Shown here piece by piece: positions 32,832 through 43,200 of a stretch of DNA of 50,520 nucleotides (the stretch's first letter is position 1; every line of letters begins with the position of its first letter). Position numbers and translations under genes: made by a program. Origin of the DNA: a virus. The notes beneath the pieces were generated by a model, which saw nothing but the letters and a program-made list of their open reading frames with translations, was not told where the DNA came from and did no database searches. The stretch is from positions 1 through 50,520 of the IMG/VR virus record IMGVR_UViG_3300027896_000060. One strand, 5' to 3'.

Positions 32832-35300
32832 ATGGACGCCATTCAAAAGAGCGGACTTCTCGCCACAGAAGGCATCTACAGGGCGGCTTTTCCCGCCTTC
32901 CGGATCTTCGTCTATGGCAAGGAGGTTTCGGGGGACGTGATCGACGTCCGCGTGAATCAGGCGGGCGGGAGCCAGGATCGCGCGCCCGGAACCTGCTCCT
33001 TCACGTTGGCGAACAAGGGGGACAAGTACATCCTGGACCACAACGACATGATCGCCCTGGGCACTTCCCGGGATGCGCTGGTTAAGCAGCTTTTCAGCAA
33101 CTACACCGCTGCGCTGGACTCCGGGTCGCAGATTCTGAGTTCGGCGGGGCTCGACACGACGGTGCTCGCGGCGTTCTTGCAGCAGTATTCGAGTTCTCCC
33201 GAAAAGTACGCGGGGATCACGAACGACATCCAGGACATCTACAACCAGTTGAAGATGGCGGGGAAGTACTATCAGGAGTCCTGGGAGGAGGGCAAGGTCC
33301 CGGGCTACATCAAGTGGGACGTCCTCTCGGTGAAGGCGACACAGATCTCTTCGAACCGGCAGAAGATCTGGGACCAGTGCCAGAGGAACAAGGAGCTTGC
33401 CAAGGTCATCTTCGGGCCTTCCAACGACGACATGGACCAGGGTGCGAACAACATCCAGTACGTGTACCAGTTCCAGGAGGGGGACTGCATTTTCCACCCG
33501 AATGACCCCATCCGCATCGCGTTCCGGGATCCGTTCGACCCCGTGGTCTGGTACTGGATGTTCGCGGGCTTCGTGGACTCCGCGACCGAAAACGTCGGCG
33601 TGAACCAGGAGAGCACGATCACCATCACGGGCACGGACGTGTCCAAGATGCTGCGCTACTCCTACATCCAGTTGTATAGCGTTCTCGACCGTGAAACCCT
33701 TACGCAGGTTTTTCCCGACCTGCCGATTCCTGGATCCGCCTCTGCCACGGCGTTCTCCTTCACCGGACAGATCTTTGCAGGGCTCACCATCTTCGAGGTT
33801 CTGGAGTTCCTCTTCTTCGGCCTGGACGCGTTCAAGGCCGCGCTCTTGACGACGACAGCGGAGCTTGTCAGCCAGTTGAACCCCGAGGAGTTGCGGACCT
33901 ACCTGATCCAGAATGCGGGACAGTCGAGCGTCGATGCCATGAAGGATCAGTCTCCACCGGCCCTACGTGCAGAGGTTGTCAAGTTTCGCAACGCGACCCT
34001 GACCAAGTTTGCCAACTCGAACGTGCCTCCGGTGCAGACTCCGCAGGGTGTCGGGTTCAAGCGCAAGGACGGGAGCTTCGGGACGCACGCCTACTTCGTG
34101 GGTGACGTCAAGGATCCTCTGGATAACTACGGCGATCTGATCACCATGGACAGCTTGCGGACCCTGAACGACGTGCTGCACTCGCGAGTGCGCTCCTCCG
34201 ATCTTCAGGACATGGTTCTCCCGGATCATACCGTGCCCGCGTCTGCGTCCTCTCTCTACGTTCCCGAGCAGATCATCACCGAGATCGGGACTCATCCGAA
34301 CACCTATCCCGTGGGGGGTGGGCGTGTGTTCTACGTGACCCCGGCCACGTTGGGGACGGAGATCGAAAAGGGCGTCCTGGACAGTACTGCGAATGGGTCG
34401 TGCGCGTCCCACTCGGACTTCAAGGACAGGCTGTCCTTCCTCTACGACCTCGCGGAGGCCATCGACTTCTGCTGCTACGCTACCCCGAAGGGCGACATGG
34501 TGTTCGAGATGCCCTTCTTCGACTTCGATCCCTGGATGTTCGACTTCAAGAACAAGCGCCCGAACTCCACCGTGACCCAGGCCAACGTGACGAGCCTCCT
34601 TAAAGAGATTCAAGCGCGGCAGGGCAGAACGTCCCTGACGGGGTACAACGACGCGGACATCGCGGTGATGATGGGGCTCACCTCGGAGGCGGAGCTTCTC
34701 AGCGCGGGTTTCGATCTTGAGAATACCTCGAAGTGGCACTTCAGCTATCTTGATCACTTCACCATCTGGAAGCACGAGACTCTGAACTACAGCAACTCCA
34801 TGAACGACCACGGCATGCTGACGGCTTACCGAGCCATGCGGCACAACGTCGCCCTTCAGCCGGGCACGGACTCCGATGCGTCTCGAAACTACGTCTACGT
34901 GGCTGCTCCTGAATTGGCCTCTATTTTGGGTCTCAGGATCGCGGACAGCAACCCCTGGGGCTTCACCGACACGGACGAGGCTGCTCGCTTGTGGGCCGCG
35001 TTGAATCTGAAGAAGGCCAACGCGGAGGCGCGTAACTTGAGCGTACAGATTCTCCCCCACTTCGGTCTCATGGTGAACCGTCCGATCTACTGGAAGCAGC
35101 GTAACTATCTGGCCAACATCGTCAGCGTGCAGCACGCTATTTCTTGGTTCTCCGACTGCTCCACAACGATCAACCTGAACCGTGCTCGTGGCTGGACGGG
35201 TTCCATGAACCCGGAGAAGCAGGAGCAGTTCAGCCACTTCAGCACTACGATTGATCCGTTCAATCTCTCACAGATTGTTTTCAGGAAGAAGGGTAGCTGA
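32832..35300 (+). CDS. Baseplate hub protein (gp27/gpD-like)
   Basis: This 822-residue protein begins with a beta-barrel-like domain (FRIFVYGKEVSGDVIDVRV, GTCSFTLANKGDKYIL) and a second one at about 215-280 (WMFAGFVDSATENV, STITITGTDVSKML), the paired tube-like folds of the hub that adapt the six-fold tube to the trimeric spike. A large middle insertion (about 285-500) and a C-terminal segment (YSNSMNDHGML) follow. The next gene is the spike, as expected. It is longer than P2 gpD or T4 gp27, as often in large phages. Confidence 0.75.
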   Translation: MDAIQKSGLLATEGIYRAAFPAFRIFVYGKEVSGDVIDVRVNQAGGSQDRAPGTCSFTLANKGDKYILDHNDMIALGTSRDALVKQLFSNYTAALDSGSQILSSAGLDTTVLAAFLQQYSSSPEKYAGITNDIQDIYNQLKMAGKYYQESWEEGKVPGYIKWDVLSVKATQISSNRQKIWDQCQRNKELAKVIFGPSNDDMDQGANNIQYVYQFQEGDCIFHPNDPIRIAFRDPFDPVVWYWMFAGFVDSATENVGVNQESTITITGTDVSKMLRYSYIQLYSVLDRETLTQVFPDLPIPGSASATAFSFTGQIFAGLTIFEVLEFLFFGLDAFKAALLTTTAELVSQLNPEELRTYLIQNAGQSSVDAMKDQSPPALRAEVVKFRNATLTKFANSNVPPVQTPQGVGFKRKDGSFGTHAYFVGDVKDPLDNYGDLITMDSLRTLNDVLHSRVRSSDLQDMVLPDHTVPASASSLYVPEQIITEIGTHPNTYPVGGGRVFYVTPATLGTEIEKGVLDSTANGSCASHSDFKDRLSFLYDLAEAIDFCCYATPKGDMVFEMPFFDFDPWMFDFKNKRPNSTVTQANVTSLLKEIQARQGRTSLTGYNDADIAVMMGLTSEAELLSAGFDLENTSKWHFSYLDHFTIWKHETLNYSNSMNDHGMLTAYRAMRHNVALQPGTDSDASRNYVYVAAPELASILGLRIADSNPWGFTDTDEAARLWAALNLKKANAEARNLSVQILPHFGLMVNRPIYWKQRNYLANIVSVQHAISWFSDCSTTINLNRARGWTGSMNPEKQEQFSHFSTTIDPFNLSQIVFRKKGS

Positions 35301-35301
35301 G

Positions 35302-36882
35302 ATGGGAAGGGCGAGGACGACAGAGTCTCATGTCGGTCAGCATCGCAGGATGCTGGCCGCGTACTACAACAGTGTCCACCGCTCTCGCGTCACCGATGTC
35401 AACATCGAGATGGGCACCTGCAACGTGAACATCCTCGACGCGGGGGACTTCCCGCGCAGCATCCCGATTCCGCTGCTGGGCTTTTCTTTTCCTCCTCAGA
35501 AGACTCCGACCGACAAGAACTACCGCCGCACGTCCTGGGGCGTCTACATCCCGCAGGTGAACGACATCGTTATCCTCGCCTTCGACGCTATCGGGAACGC
35601 GCACTGCCTCGGGTACAGCTACGCGAACTACCCCGCGATGAAGAGCGCCGACAACGCCAACGAGGAGCGCGGTGGCATCGGGTGGGCGGACGCGAGCGGG
35701 AAGCGCCTGAAGGCGGGGGACTGGAGCTTCAAGAGCGCGGGCGGTTCCTTCCTCTACCTGAGCGACCGTGTCAGCCTGTCGTGCGGCTCACACGCGATCC
35801 GGATGGAGCAGTCGCAAGCCACGAACGAGATCACACTCCAGTCCTGCCTCGTGCATCAGCGGTATGGGGAGTGCGCAGAGGTTCGTGCAGGCGCGGCTCG
35901 TCGTCTCTTGCTGCCCACGGACACCGTGGAACAAGACCTTTACGGGGCGTTCGGAACGATAGCTCAGGAGCATACGAACTACGTTCGCCGGGGATCGTTG
36001 ACTGTACCCCCCACTTTCCAGGCGTTGATGGTGCAAGAGTCCTTCGGCGAGGTCATCGATGACCTTACACGTATGGTCATGGTTCCCGCTGCTTCGGCCA
36101 CTTGCGCGGATCTGGTTCCCGCCCTCGTGGGTTCCGGGGTGCGCTCCCTGAAACTGGTGAAGGACGACCTCACGGGGATGATCGATCAGTACGCGGAGAT
36201 CACGGACAACTTGGGAAACCACGGTGTCTCCGCGAAGCTCGCGACAGGCTTCATGTGGAATACTCCTCTCGCGGCGTGGACGATCATGAACTTGAGCACC
36301 TCGCTGACCTCGACGGCGAAGCACGATGTCATCGTCGGCGCGGGCTACACGCTCGTGGCGGCGACCGCGAGTCTCCTGGCCAGCGGCACGTTCAGCGCCA
36401 CAGCAGGAACCACTTTGGGGCTCACGGCAGGCGCCGACCTCAGCGCCACGGCGGGTGCCAATCTCAACGTCACCGCAGGAGCAGCGGTCAGCATTACCGC
36501 AGGGACTTCCTTCACCATGAGTTCTGTCTATGATTTCGGCTTCACGGCGGGCGCAAGCCTGAACCTCAATGCAGGCACTGTGATCGGGCTGACCGCGACT
36601 TCGCTGCTTCTGAATTCGGCTTCGGTGTCTCTAGGCGGCACAGGCGCGGTGGAGTCCCTGGTCCTGGGGACGAGCTTCATGGCGGCGTTTACCGATTTCC
36701 TGACCGGGGCCGCAGGTCTTTCCGTCCAGATGGGAGCCATCGCTGCGGCCTGCAATGCGCCGCCTCTCGGGCCTCTCGGTCTCTCGGTTCTTTCCCCGTT
36801 CTTCACTGCGGTCGCGACCGCAGCGGGGGTTCTGGCAGGGCAAGGAGCGGCACTGCTTTCGACAGTGTCGAAGACGGTGTAA
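35302..36882 (+). CDS. Baseplate spike (gpV/gp5-like) with octad beta-helix
   Basis: ATG 35302, just after the hub stop, is the likely start; longer upstream frames overlap the hub gene. The 526-residue protein has an OB-like domain at about 35-110 (SIPIPLLGFSFP, WGVYIPQVNDIVILAF) followed by a central region. At about 335-440 there is a periodic 8-residue repeat of the type TAGAxLxx (ATAGTTLG, LTAGADLS, ATAGANLN, VTAGAAVS, ITAGTSFT), the intertwined beta-helix of membrane-piercing spikes. The C-terminal 80 residues are hydrophobic and may bind the tip or the next protein. Confidence 0.8.
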   Translation: MGRARTTESHVGQHRRMLAAYYNSVHRSRVTDVNIEMGTCNVNILDAGDFPRSIPIPLLGFSFPPQKTPTDKNYRRTSWGVYIPQVNDIVILAFDAIGNAHCLGYSYANYPAMKSADNANEERGGIGWADASGKRLKAGDWSFKSAGGSFLYLSDRVSLSCGSHAIRMEQSQATNEITLQSCLVHQRYGECAEVRAGAARRLLLPTDTVEQDLYGAFGTIAQEHTNYVRRGSLTVPPTFQALMVQESFGEVIDDLTRMVMVPAASATCADLVPALVGSGVRSLKLVKDDLTGMIDQYAEITDNLGNHGVSAKLATGFMWNTPLAAWTIMNLSTSLTSTAKHDVIVGAGYTLVAATASLLASGTFSATAGTTLGLTAGADLSATAGANLNVTAGAAVSITAGTSFTMSSVYDFGFTAGASLNLNAGTVIGLTATSLLLNSASVSLGGTGAVESLVLGTSFMAAFTDFLTGAAGLSVQMGAIAAACNAPPLGPLGLSVLSPFFTAVATAAGVLAGQGAALLSTVSKTV

Positions 36883-36884
36883 AA

Positions 36885-37397
36885 ATGGTAGCGATTCCGA
36901 CCGGAGTTCTCGTCGCCTGCATCCTCGACTGGATCTATCAGCAGGTGGTCCAGGTCCTGGAGATGCTGAAGGCCATCCTTCTGGCTCTGATCGCAGCAGC
37001 GGACGCTTTCATCCTGTGGTTGAAGGCGCAGCTTGCGATCCTGGACATTGTTTCCCAGCTTGAGCAGGCAGCGTGGTCGGTTTTTCAGGCTCTCGTGGAG
37101 GAGATCCGGAACCAGTTGCTGAACTTCCCCGAAGGTCCCCTGGCGGCGCTGTGCCCGGAGTTCTACCAGATGTTCCTGGACCCCGCTCTTCAGTACTTTG
37201 ATACCGCCGTGGCCTTCGTGACGGTGTATCGTGAGAAGTACAAGAACGTGCTCTCTTTCATGGATGAGGTGAACGACCTTTTCGACTACTGGACGGCGAT
37301 CAAGCAGGATCTGACGGACACGGTCATGATTCTGGAAGACGCCATTCTGTTGGCGCTGGCCGAGGCCGCTCGCAAGGCTGCGGCGGGGACGCCGTAG
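36885..37397 (+). CDS. Hydrophobic helical baseplate-region protein (170 aa)
   Basis: This gene starts two bases after the spike stop. The 170-residue product is strongly helical, with long amphipathic and hydrophobic stretches (about 5-60, ILDWIYQQVVQVLEMLKAIL and AADAFILWLKAQLAIL). It might be membrane-interacting or part of a helical bundle. It lies between spike and gp25-like genes, where small baseplate or spike-chaperone genes can occur. The family is not recognised. Confidence 0.6.
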   Translation: MVAIPTGVLVACILDWIYQQVVQVLEMLKAILLALIAAADAFILWLKAQLAILDIVSQLEQAAWSVFQALVEEIRNQLLNFPEGPLAALCPEFYQMFLDPALQYFDTAVAFVTVYREKYKNVLSFMDEVNDLFDYWTAIKQDLTDTVMILEDAILLALAEAARKAAAGTP

Positions 37398-37406
37398 GAG
37401 GCCGAG

Positions 37407-37850
37407 ATGAGCTACGAATTCAAGATCGTGGCCGGGGACGTTGTCAGGAACCACGGAAACACCGGCTACGAGCGTGTGACGGACAAGGACAAGCTGAAGC
37501 AGGATTGCGTCAACATTCTTCAGACCGCCACTCGCGACGACGACACCGGCCTGGGTTCCGGTCTGGGGCGTATCCTGGGCTCCCACATCGAGAACGAGCC
37601 CGAGATCGCTTACGGCACCCCGGCCATGTTCGATTTTCAGCGCATGGTTCAAAATAGCCTAAGCCTTCTGCGTTATAACCAGAGGACCTACTTGATCGGA
37701 AGGAGAACCCCGAAAGAGATGCTGGACGACTTCTCCCCGGTGCAGGTGTGGGCGACGGAAGATCCTCGAAACTTCCGGTGGCGCGTTGACTTCTACTCGC
37801 TCGGGAATGCGCCCGCCATCGCGTTCGCCTTGGGCGGGTTGGTGAGGTAG
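37407..37850 (+). CDS. Baseplate wedge protein, gp25/lysozyme-related family
   Basis: This 147-residue protein fits the T4 gp25/P2 gpW family in size and pattern. The diagnostic part is DKLKQDCVNILQTATRDD followed by GSGLGRIL, equivalent to the conserved helix and loop of that fold, and a C-terminal beta hairpin (RWRVDFYSLG). gp25 links the wedge to the sheath and starts sheath polymerisation. The neighbouring J-like gene agrees with a standard wedge cassette. The ribosome-binding site GGAGG is well placed. Confidence 0.8.
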   Translation: MSYEFKIVAGDVVRNHGNTGYERVTDKDKLKQDCVNILQTATRDDDTGLGSGLGRILGSHIENEPEIAYGTPAMFDFQRMVQNSLSLLRYNQRTYLIGRRTPKEMLDDFSPVQVWATEDPRNFRWRVDFYSLGNAPAIAFALGGLVR

Positions 37851-37853
37851 AAC

Positions 37854-39281
37854 ATGACGATCCAGAGACAGACCGAATCCGATTTTGCCACCATGATCGC
37901 GCAGGGTATCGAGTCGCGGGACCCCTCCATCGACACGCGTATCGGATCGATACGGGACCTCTTCATCAAGCCTCCCGCGAATGTGTTCAAGTCCCAGAAC
38001 GACAACATCGTGTACCTGTCGCAACTCACTTCGCTCCAGAATGCCGATCAGTTCTACCCTGACGATCTGGACGCCTTCGTGTTCAACGAGGGCCTCGTGC
38101 GCTGGGACGGTGCGCCGTCTCTGGCCATCGTCACCTTCGCTCGTGTCCAGCCGCCGTCGGCGGACATCCTGATTCCCGTCAACTTCCCCCTCGCGACCGT
38201 GCAGGATCCCGCGACGGGGCAGATCGTGCAGTTCAAGACCATCGAGTCGAAGACCATGTACGGTCCGCTCACCGTTTCCGCGAGTGCGTACTACAACGCG
38301 GACACCCAGCGGTACGAGATCGACGTGGCGGTTGCCAGTGTGGTCAAGGGCATCACCACGGGCGTGGGTGCCTACACGATCACGCAGATGCGTCGTGCCT
38401 TTCCTGAGTTCAACTACGTCTACAACAAGCTGGCGACCACGAGCGGACGAGGTTTGGAGACGAACACGGAGCTTGCGCGGCGCTACTTCATGCAGGTTGA
38501 GGGCTCGCAGATCGGCACCGCGCTCGGGCTCCAGCGTTTCGTGCTCGACAACTTCAGCGGAGCCCTCGACGCCTACGTGGTGTACGGGGAAAGCACTGAC
38601 ATGACCCGCGAGGTGGACGACGCGGGCGCGGTGGATTGCTGGATTCTCGGGGCGTCTCCGGCGACTTTCACCTACGTCACCTCTTACACGGGCATCGAGA
38701 CGCTGATCGTGCTCGACAGGCAGCCTGTCATGGAGGTCTTCTCCGTCTCCGACATCGGCACGACCTACATCCAGGGAACGGACTACGAGGTCGTGAAGGG
38801 CAACAGCATCTTCTCCTACAGCGACCGTGGGCAGGACGGTATCCGCTTCCTCTCCACCGGAGCGCATCCCGTGCTGAACGCACCCATCACGATCCGGTAT
38901 TCGTACAACACGCTGATCCCCCTTCTCACCGCGTACTACAAGCAGAACTACAGCTACGTCATGGGCAGCGACGTCCTGTTCCGCTGGTCCCAGGCGAAGA
39001 ACATCGAGATCGAGGCCCAGTTGAAGATCAAATCCGGGAATCCCGCTACGGTGCTCGACCTCGTGCGGACGCAGATCCTCGACTACATCAACGGACTGCT
39101 CCTGGGTCAGGTCGTGGAGGAGTTCGACATCGATGCCGAGGTCGCCAAGGTGTTCGGGGTGGACAACTGGATCTACACGACGCTGGCGGTGAAGGGCGGG
39201 ACCGGGGTTGGGGACATCGCGATTGGCCCTTACGAATATGCCAGGATCGCGGCGGCGGATCTGGTCATCAACCTGATCTAG
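37854..39281 (+). CDS. Baseplate wedge protein J-like (gp6 family)
   Basis: This 475-residue protein lies three bases after the gp25-like gene, as in P2 and other contractile systems. It has the J-family layout: N-terminal helices (SIDTRIGSIRDLFI), a mid beta-rich domain beginning around ADILIPVNFPLATVQDP, then TNTELARRYFMQVEGSQIGT and a helix (VLDNFSGALDAYVVY). J-like proteins form the ring of the baseplate wedge and transmit the contraction signal. The size is ordinary for the family. Confidence 0.8.
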   Translation: MTIQRQTESDFATMIAQGIESRDPSIDTRIGSIRDLFIKPPANVFKSQNDNIVYLSQLTSLQNADQFYPDDLDAFVFNEGLVRWDGAPSLAIVTFARVQPPSADILIPVNFPLATVQDPATGQIVQFKTIESKTMYGPLTVSASAYYNADTQRYEIDVAVASVVKGITTGVGAYTITQMRRAFPEFNYVYNKLATTSGRGLETNTELARRYFMQVEGSQIGTALGLQRFVLDNFSGALDAYVVYGESTDMTREVDDAGAVDCWILGASPATFTYVTSYTGIETLIVLDRQPVMEVFSVSDIGTTYIQGTDYEVVKGNSIFSYSDRGQDGIRFLSTGAHPVLNAPITIRYSYNTLIPLLTAYYKQNYSYVMGSDVLFRWSQAKNIEIEAQLKIKSGNPATVLDLVRTQILDYINGLLLGQVVEEFDIDAEVAKVFGVDNWIYTTLAVKGGTGVGDIAIGPYEYARIAAADLVINLI

Positions 39282-39293
39282 CGAGGTGGCGCG

Positions 39294-40298
39294 ATGAAGT
39301 TCTCGCTCTTCAAGTACGGAACCGGAATCCTGTACGGTTGGACCACCGTCTTCGATACGCTGGATCCTCTGCGCGGACCGAGCCCCGGGGGAAACGCCTT
39401 CACCATCGCGGGGTCCGGCCTGGACCCGCGCTCCTGGGATGACCTGTTCATGGCCCCGGTGCTCGACCCGAAGTGGCTGAACATTTCTGCGGGCTCGGGC
39501 TTCGTGACCACGGGCCCCTTCCACCTCCAGATGGAGACTGGCGTTGTTTCGGGTTCCGTGAGCGGTGTCGAATCGGTCTACGCCTGGGGTGACACGCAGG
39601 GAGAGATCCGCCTCATCCTCCCCCCTCTTCCCGGATACCCCACGTATCCCGCAGTGGTGATCGTTTCCGCGCTGACGCTGTACGTGGACGCGAACAACTA
39701 CGCGGAGATGAGGCTCGAACTCGGCAGCGCAGGTGCGCTCCAGCTTCGCTGTGACGTCTACGTCGGCGGCTCCCTCGTGGACGAGCTTGTGAAGCCGTTC
39801 TCATGGACGACGGGGCTCGCCATGCTGAAGATCCTCCGGTGGCGGGACGAGGTGCTCTTCATCGCCAACGGCGAGGTCATCTTCGACAGCGTGCGCTTCA
39901 TCCTCGACGCCGCGAAGTTCAGGATCTGGATGTCGAATCCCGGCACGGTCTACAACCTTCAGGGCGTGCGGATCGAATGGTTCTACTTCCGCCCCTTCGC
40001 GGTGTGGCAGGAGCAGCCCATCCACGATACCGTCGTCGTGTCCGATACCAGGATGCGCGGTGTCATCCCCCCGAGCAGGGATGAGAGGCGGAAGGACGCG
40101 GCCTACCAGGGGCTCGTCAACGTGTACGTCGTGGGTGCCAGCGGCACGCTCGGGAAGAAGGATATCTACGAGTACTACTACATCAACGGGTTGAAGCTCC
40201 TCAACAGCGCGCAGACCGATATCCGGTTGTCGGTCATCGATGACGACCAACTGGTGACCCCGACGGGCGAGCAGAAGGGCCTGGGGGGAGGATACTGA
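39294..40298 (+). CDS. Baseplate-periphery protein with lectin-like domain
   Basis: This 334-residue protein has a beta-sandwich pattern at about 120-225 (ALTLYVDANNYAEMRLEL, LQLRCDVYVGG, LKILRWRDEVLFIANGEVIF), typical of concanavalin/LamG-like sugar-binding folds. The N-terminal segment (YGTGILYGWTTVFD) resembles an attachment region seen in wedge-bound proteins. Its place between J-like and very large surface proteins suggests baseplate periphery or fibre attachment. Carbohydrate binding is an inference from fold pattern only. Confidence 0.6.
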   Translation: MKFSLFKYGTGILYGWTTVFDTLDPLRGPSPGGNAFTIAGSGLDPRSWDDLFMAPVLDPKWLNISAGSGFVTTGPFHLQMETGVVSGSVSGVESVYAWGDTQGEIRLILPPLPGYPTYPAVVIVSALTLYVDANNYAEMRLELGSAGALQLRCDVYVGGSLVDELVKPFSWTTGLAMLKILRWRDEVLFIANGEVIFDSVRFILDAAKFRIWMSNPGTVYNLQGVRIEWFYFRPFAVWQEQPIHDTVVVSDTRMRGVIPPSRDERRKDAAYQGLVNVYVVGASGTLGKKDIYEYYYINGLKLLNSAQTDIRLSVIDDDQLVTPTGEQKGLGGGY

Positions 40299-40299
40299 G

Positions 40300-43200
40300 A
40301 TGGCGCTCACGACCAATGTCAATCGCTACGGGGAGTTGATCAAGGGCGTCATCGACGGACCCTTCTACGCGGCCAAGGGCATCATCCTGCCGTACCGATT
40401 CGGGACGACGGAGATCAGGCTCGAAACCCCGCACCCCTCCACGTCCTACAGCCTGTACCTGAACGGGGCCTACTCCGGCACGGTGACCTCGGACCCGGTG
40501 GGCAACATCGTGTTCTCCCAGCACTTCGACCGGGGCGAGGTCGAGATCGTTCTGGTGAACTTGACCACGGGCGACAGGCTGAAGACCTACGTCACCATTC
40601 GCGAGTACGCGCTCTGGCATGCCGCCTGGGCCGAGGTGTTCGACAAGCTCGACGCGGAGATCGATGAGGTCTACGACGACCTCTTCATCGACACGGTGAC
40701 GGTCAATGGCATCGACGACAGGTTCGGTCGCGCCATCCAGACCTACAACAACCTGGGCCTGAGCCTGGATGACTGCCGGAAGCAGCTTCACGAGCTTCGG
40801 CTCGCGTACCGCGTCTACGGAGGCAAGTTCCAGGGGTTCGATCAGGCCGCCGGGGCCTTCACCCAGGTCCCCCCGTTCGGCTACAGCCGCCGCCTGTGGG
40901 GGCCGAACTGGGTGCTCGATCAGGCCATGCTTCAGAACTGCCGGTTCAAGGAGCGGTCGCACTCCGTCTTCTACACGGGCGCTGGCATCAGCGGGGTTTC
41001 CCTCTCCCGCGTCGAGGCCGACGTGGTCTCGGGCGCTCCCGCCATGCTCATCGAGTACGATCCGGCCCTGAAGACCCTGCGGTGGGGAACCCTCTTCCTG
41101 CTAGGGGCTTTTGTTCCCGTGGTGTCGGGAGCGGTCTTTCTCCCGGGGCCGCCTTCTCCGATTCCGGCTTACATCCTGAGCCTTGCGGGTCCATTCGCGC
41201 TCACCGCTCTGGTGAAGGACACTCTCTACATCGACGACGGAGCTACGAGCCTCGCGATAGTCCTCACGACCGGCATGCCGAACCCGACCGTGGCCGACGT
41301 CATTGCCGACATCAACGCCCCTCTCACAGGTTTTGGTTATCCCTTGGCCATCCCCTACAACGGGGAGATCGCCCTGGCGTCCGTGAACCCCACGGTCACC
41401 GTGGGTCACGGTCCCCGGAACGCGGCAGTCGATATCTTCGGTGTGCATCCTGGGGATCTCACCTTCGGGAATCCGGTGATGAACGGCGTCGAGATCGTCA
41501 GCATCGAGGATCCCATCGACATCCTGACCAGTTCCCTGCTGGAGTATCGCTACGACCCCACGGCGTCTCCGCCCACATACGAGCTTCGGTGGCAGTCTCC
41601 GGGTTCCGTGGTGTCCCCGTGGACGCTCTTGACGGGGGATGGCCCCGTCACCTTGACGGACAGCTTGGGCTTCCGCTTGAACCTGTACTGCGTCTTGGGG
41701 GACATGGACGTTTTTTCGGTCCTGACTGTTACCCCCACCCTCTTCAGCGTGGGCTTCCAGCGCAGGGGGGAGCAGATCCTGGAGACGATGGGGTGCTGGG
41801 TCGTCGTCGATCCCCCGTCTCTGCCTCCGGCGTACACCCTCGTTCCGGTGACCGTGGTGGACGACGTCAACGTGCTGCCCCCAAACGGGACCGAGCTTCC
41901 CGACTACTGGTGGCTCGTGTCGCCCACTCCGGCCACGATGACGCAGATCCTGGAGTCCAGGGTGACGATGGACCGGGGAGCGCCTCTCGATCCCGCTCCC
42001 GCCTTCCGCCTCATTCTCCAGGATGCCACCACGGGCTTCCACGAGGTCGTCTCGCACGTCCTCCAGTGGCCCATGCCCCGTCCTGGCCCGAGGGGCAAGA
42101 ACTACCCCCAGCAGAGTCCTGGGCTCTTCTACGACTACGAGGGGTACACCGCGAAGATGTCCGGTTGGTTCCTGTCCTCCACGGGAGGGCCCACGGCCGT
42201 CTCCCTCTCCTTCTCCTTCGACAACGGGGTGACCTGGGTTTCCGGACCCGTGACACCCATCGCGCAGGATCCCGGCGGGGGCTGGGTGGAGATTCCGACG
42301 TACCTGGAGTTCTCCACCATCATTCCGGCGGGTCTCACGGACAACGGCATCCTGGTCAAGGCGAGCATCGGGGACAAGAGCGGCTTCATCTCCGTCATGC
42401 TCGACACGTTGCGGGTGGACGTTGAGCGCATCACTTCGCGTTGCCTCGGGAGCGTGACGGTGCCCCGGACGCGCCATCGCCAGTACTACGGCGAGCTTGC
42501 CTGGATCTGGTCGCCCTCCCCGCTCTCCCTGACGGAGAAGGAATACCTGGGCGTGCCGTACAAGAAGCCCGACCTGAACGTGCCTCTCTCCGGTGTCGAG
42601 ATCACGCACATCTCGATGGACACTCCTGCGGGCAAGGGAACGCTGGACTACGAGTACAACAGTGTCGGGGACACGCACCGCTTGCGCTGGAGTTCGTTCG
42701 CGGGGTCTTGGGCCCCCGGTCTGGGCTGGGTGGCGGTCGTTAGTTCCGGCCCCTACACCCTGCCTTCTCTGGACGGCTCCACGATCTCCGTGCAGGTCAC
42801 CTACACGCTGCTCTCCATCCTGAGCGGGACACCTCCTGCCACTTCGGTGAGCAAGGCGGTGACGATTTCGGACACCACGGTGAACCAGGGGCACTTGCGC
42901 CGTATCGCCCCCTCGCACTCCTCTATCGACGTGTTCGACGTGACCGAGTACGACGTCAACGATATGCCCATCAACTTGAAAGGCGCGGTCACGGAGCCGG
43001 ACTTCTCGGTGTGCGATCTCATCAACCTCGACATCCACCCGTCGAGCCCCTTCCAGTTTTCATACCTTTTCCCGACGCTCGATTACGTCGAGGAGGAGAC
43101 GCTCACGGTGGCCATGTTCTCTCCGCACACGGCGTCCCTGCTCTACGACTCCGATCAGGACCAGGATATCGCGATGCTGTTCGAGGACGGCATCCTCGTT

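Noticed and set aside
36360-36600. DNA tandem repeat at the end of the spike gene
   Set aside because: The periodicity is an 8-residue protein repeat of the spike beta-helix with variable codons, not a DNA repeat element.
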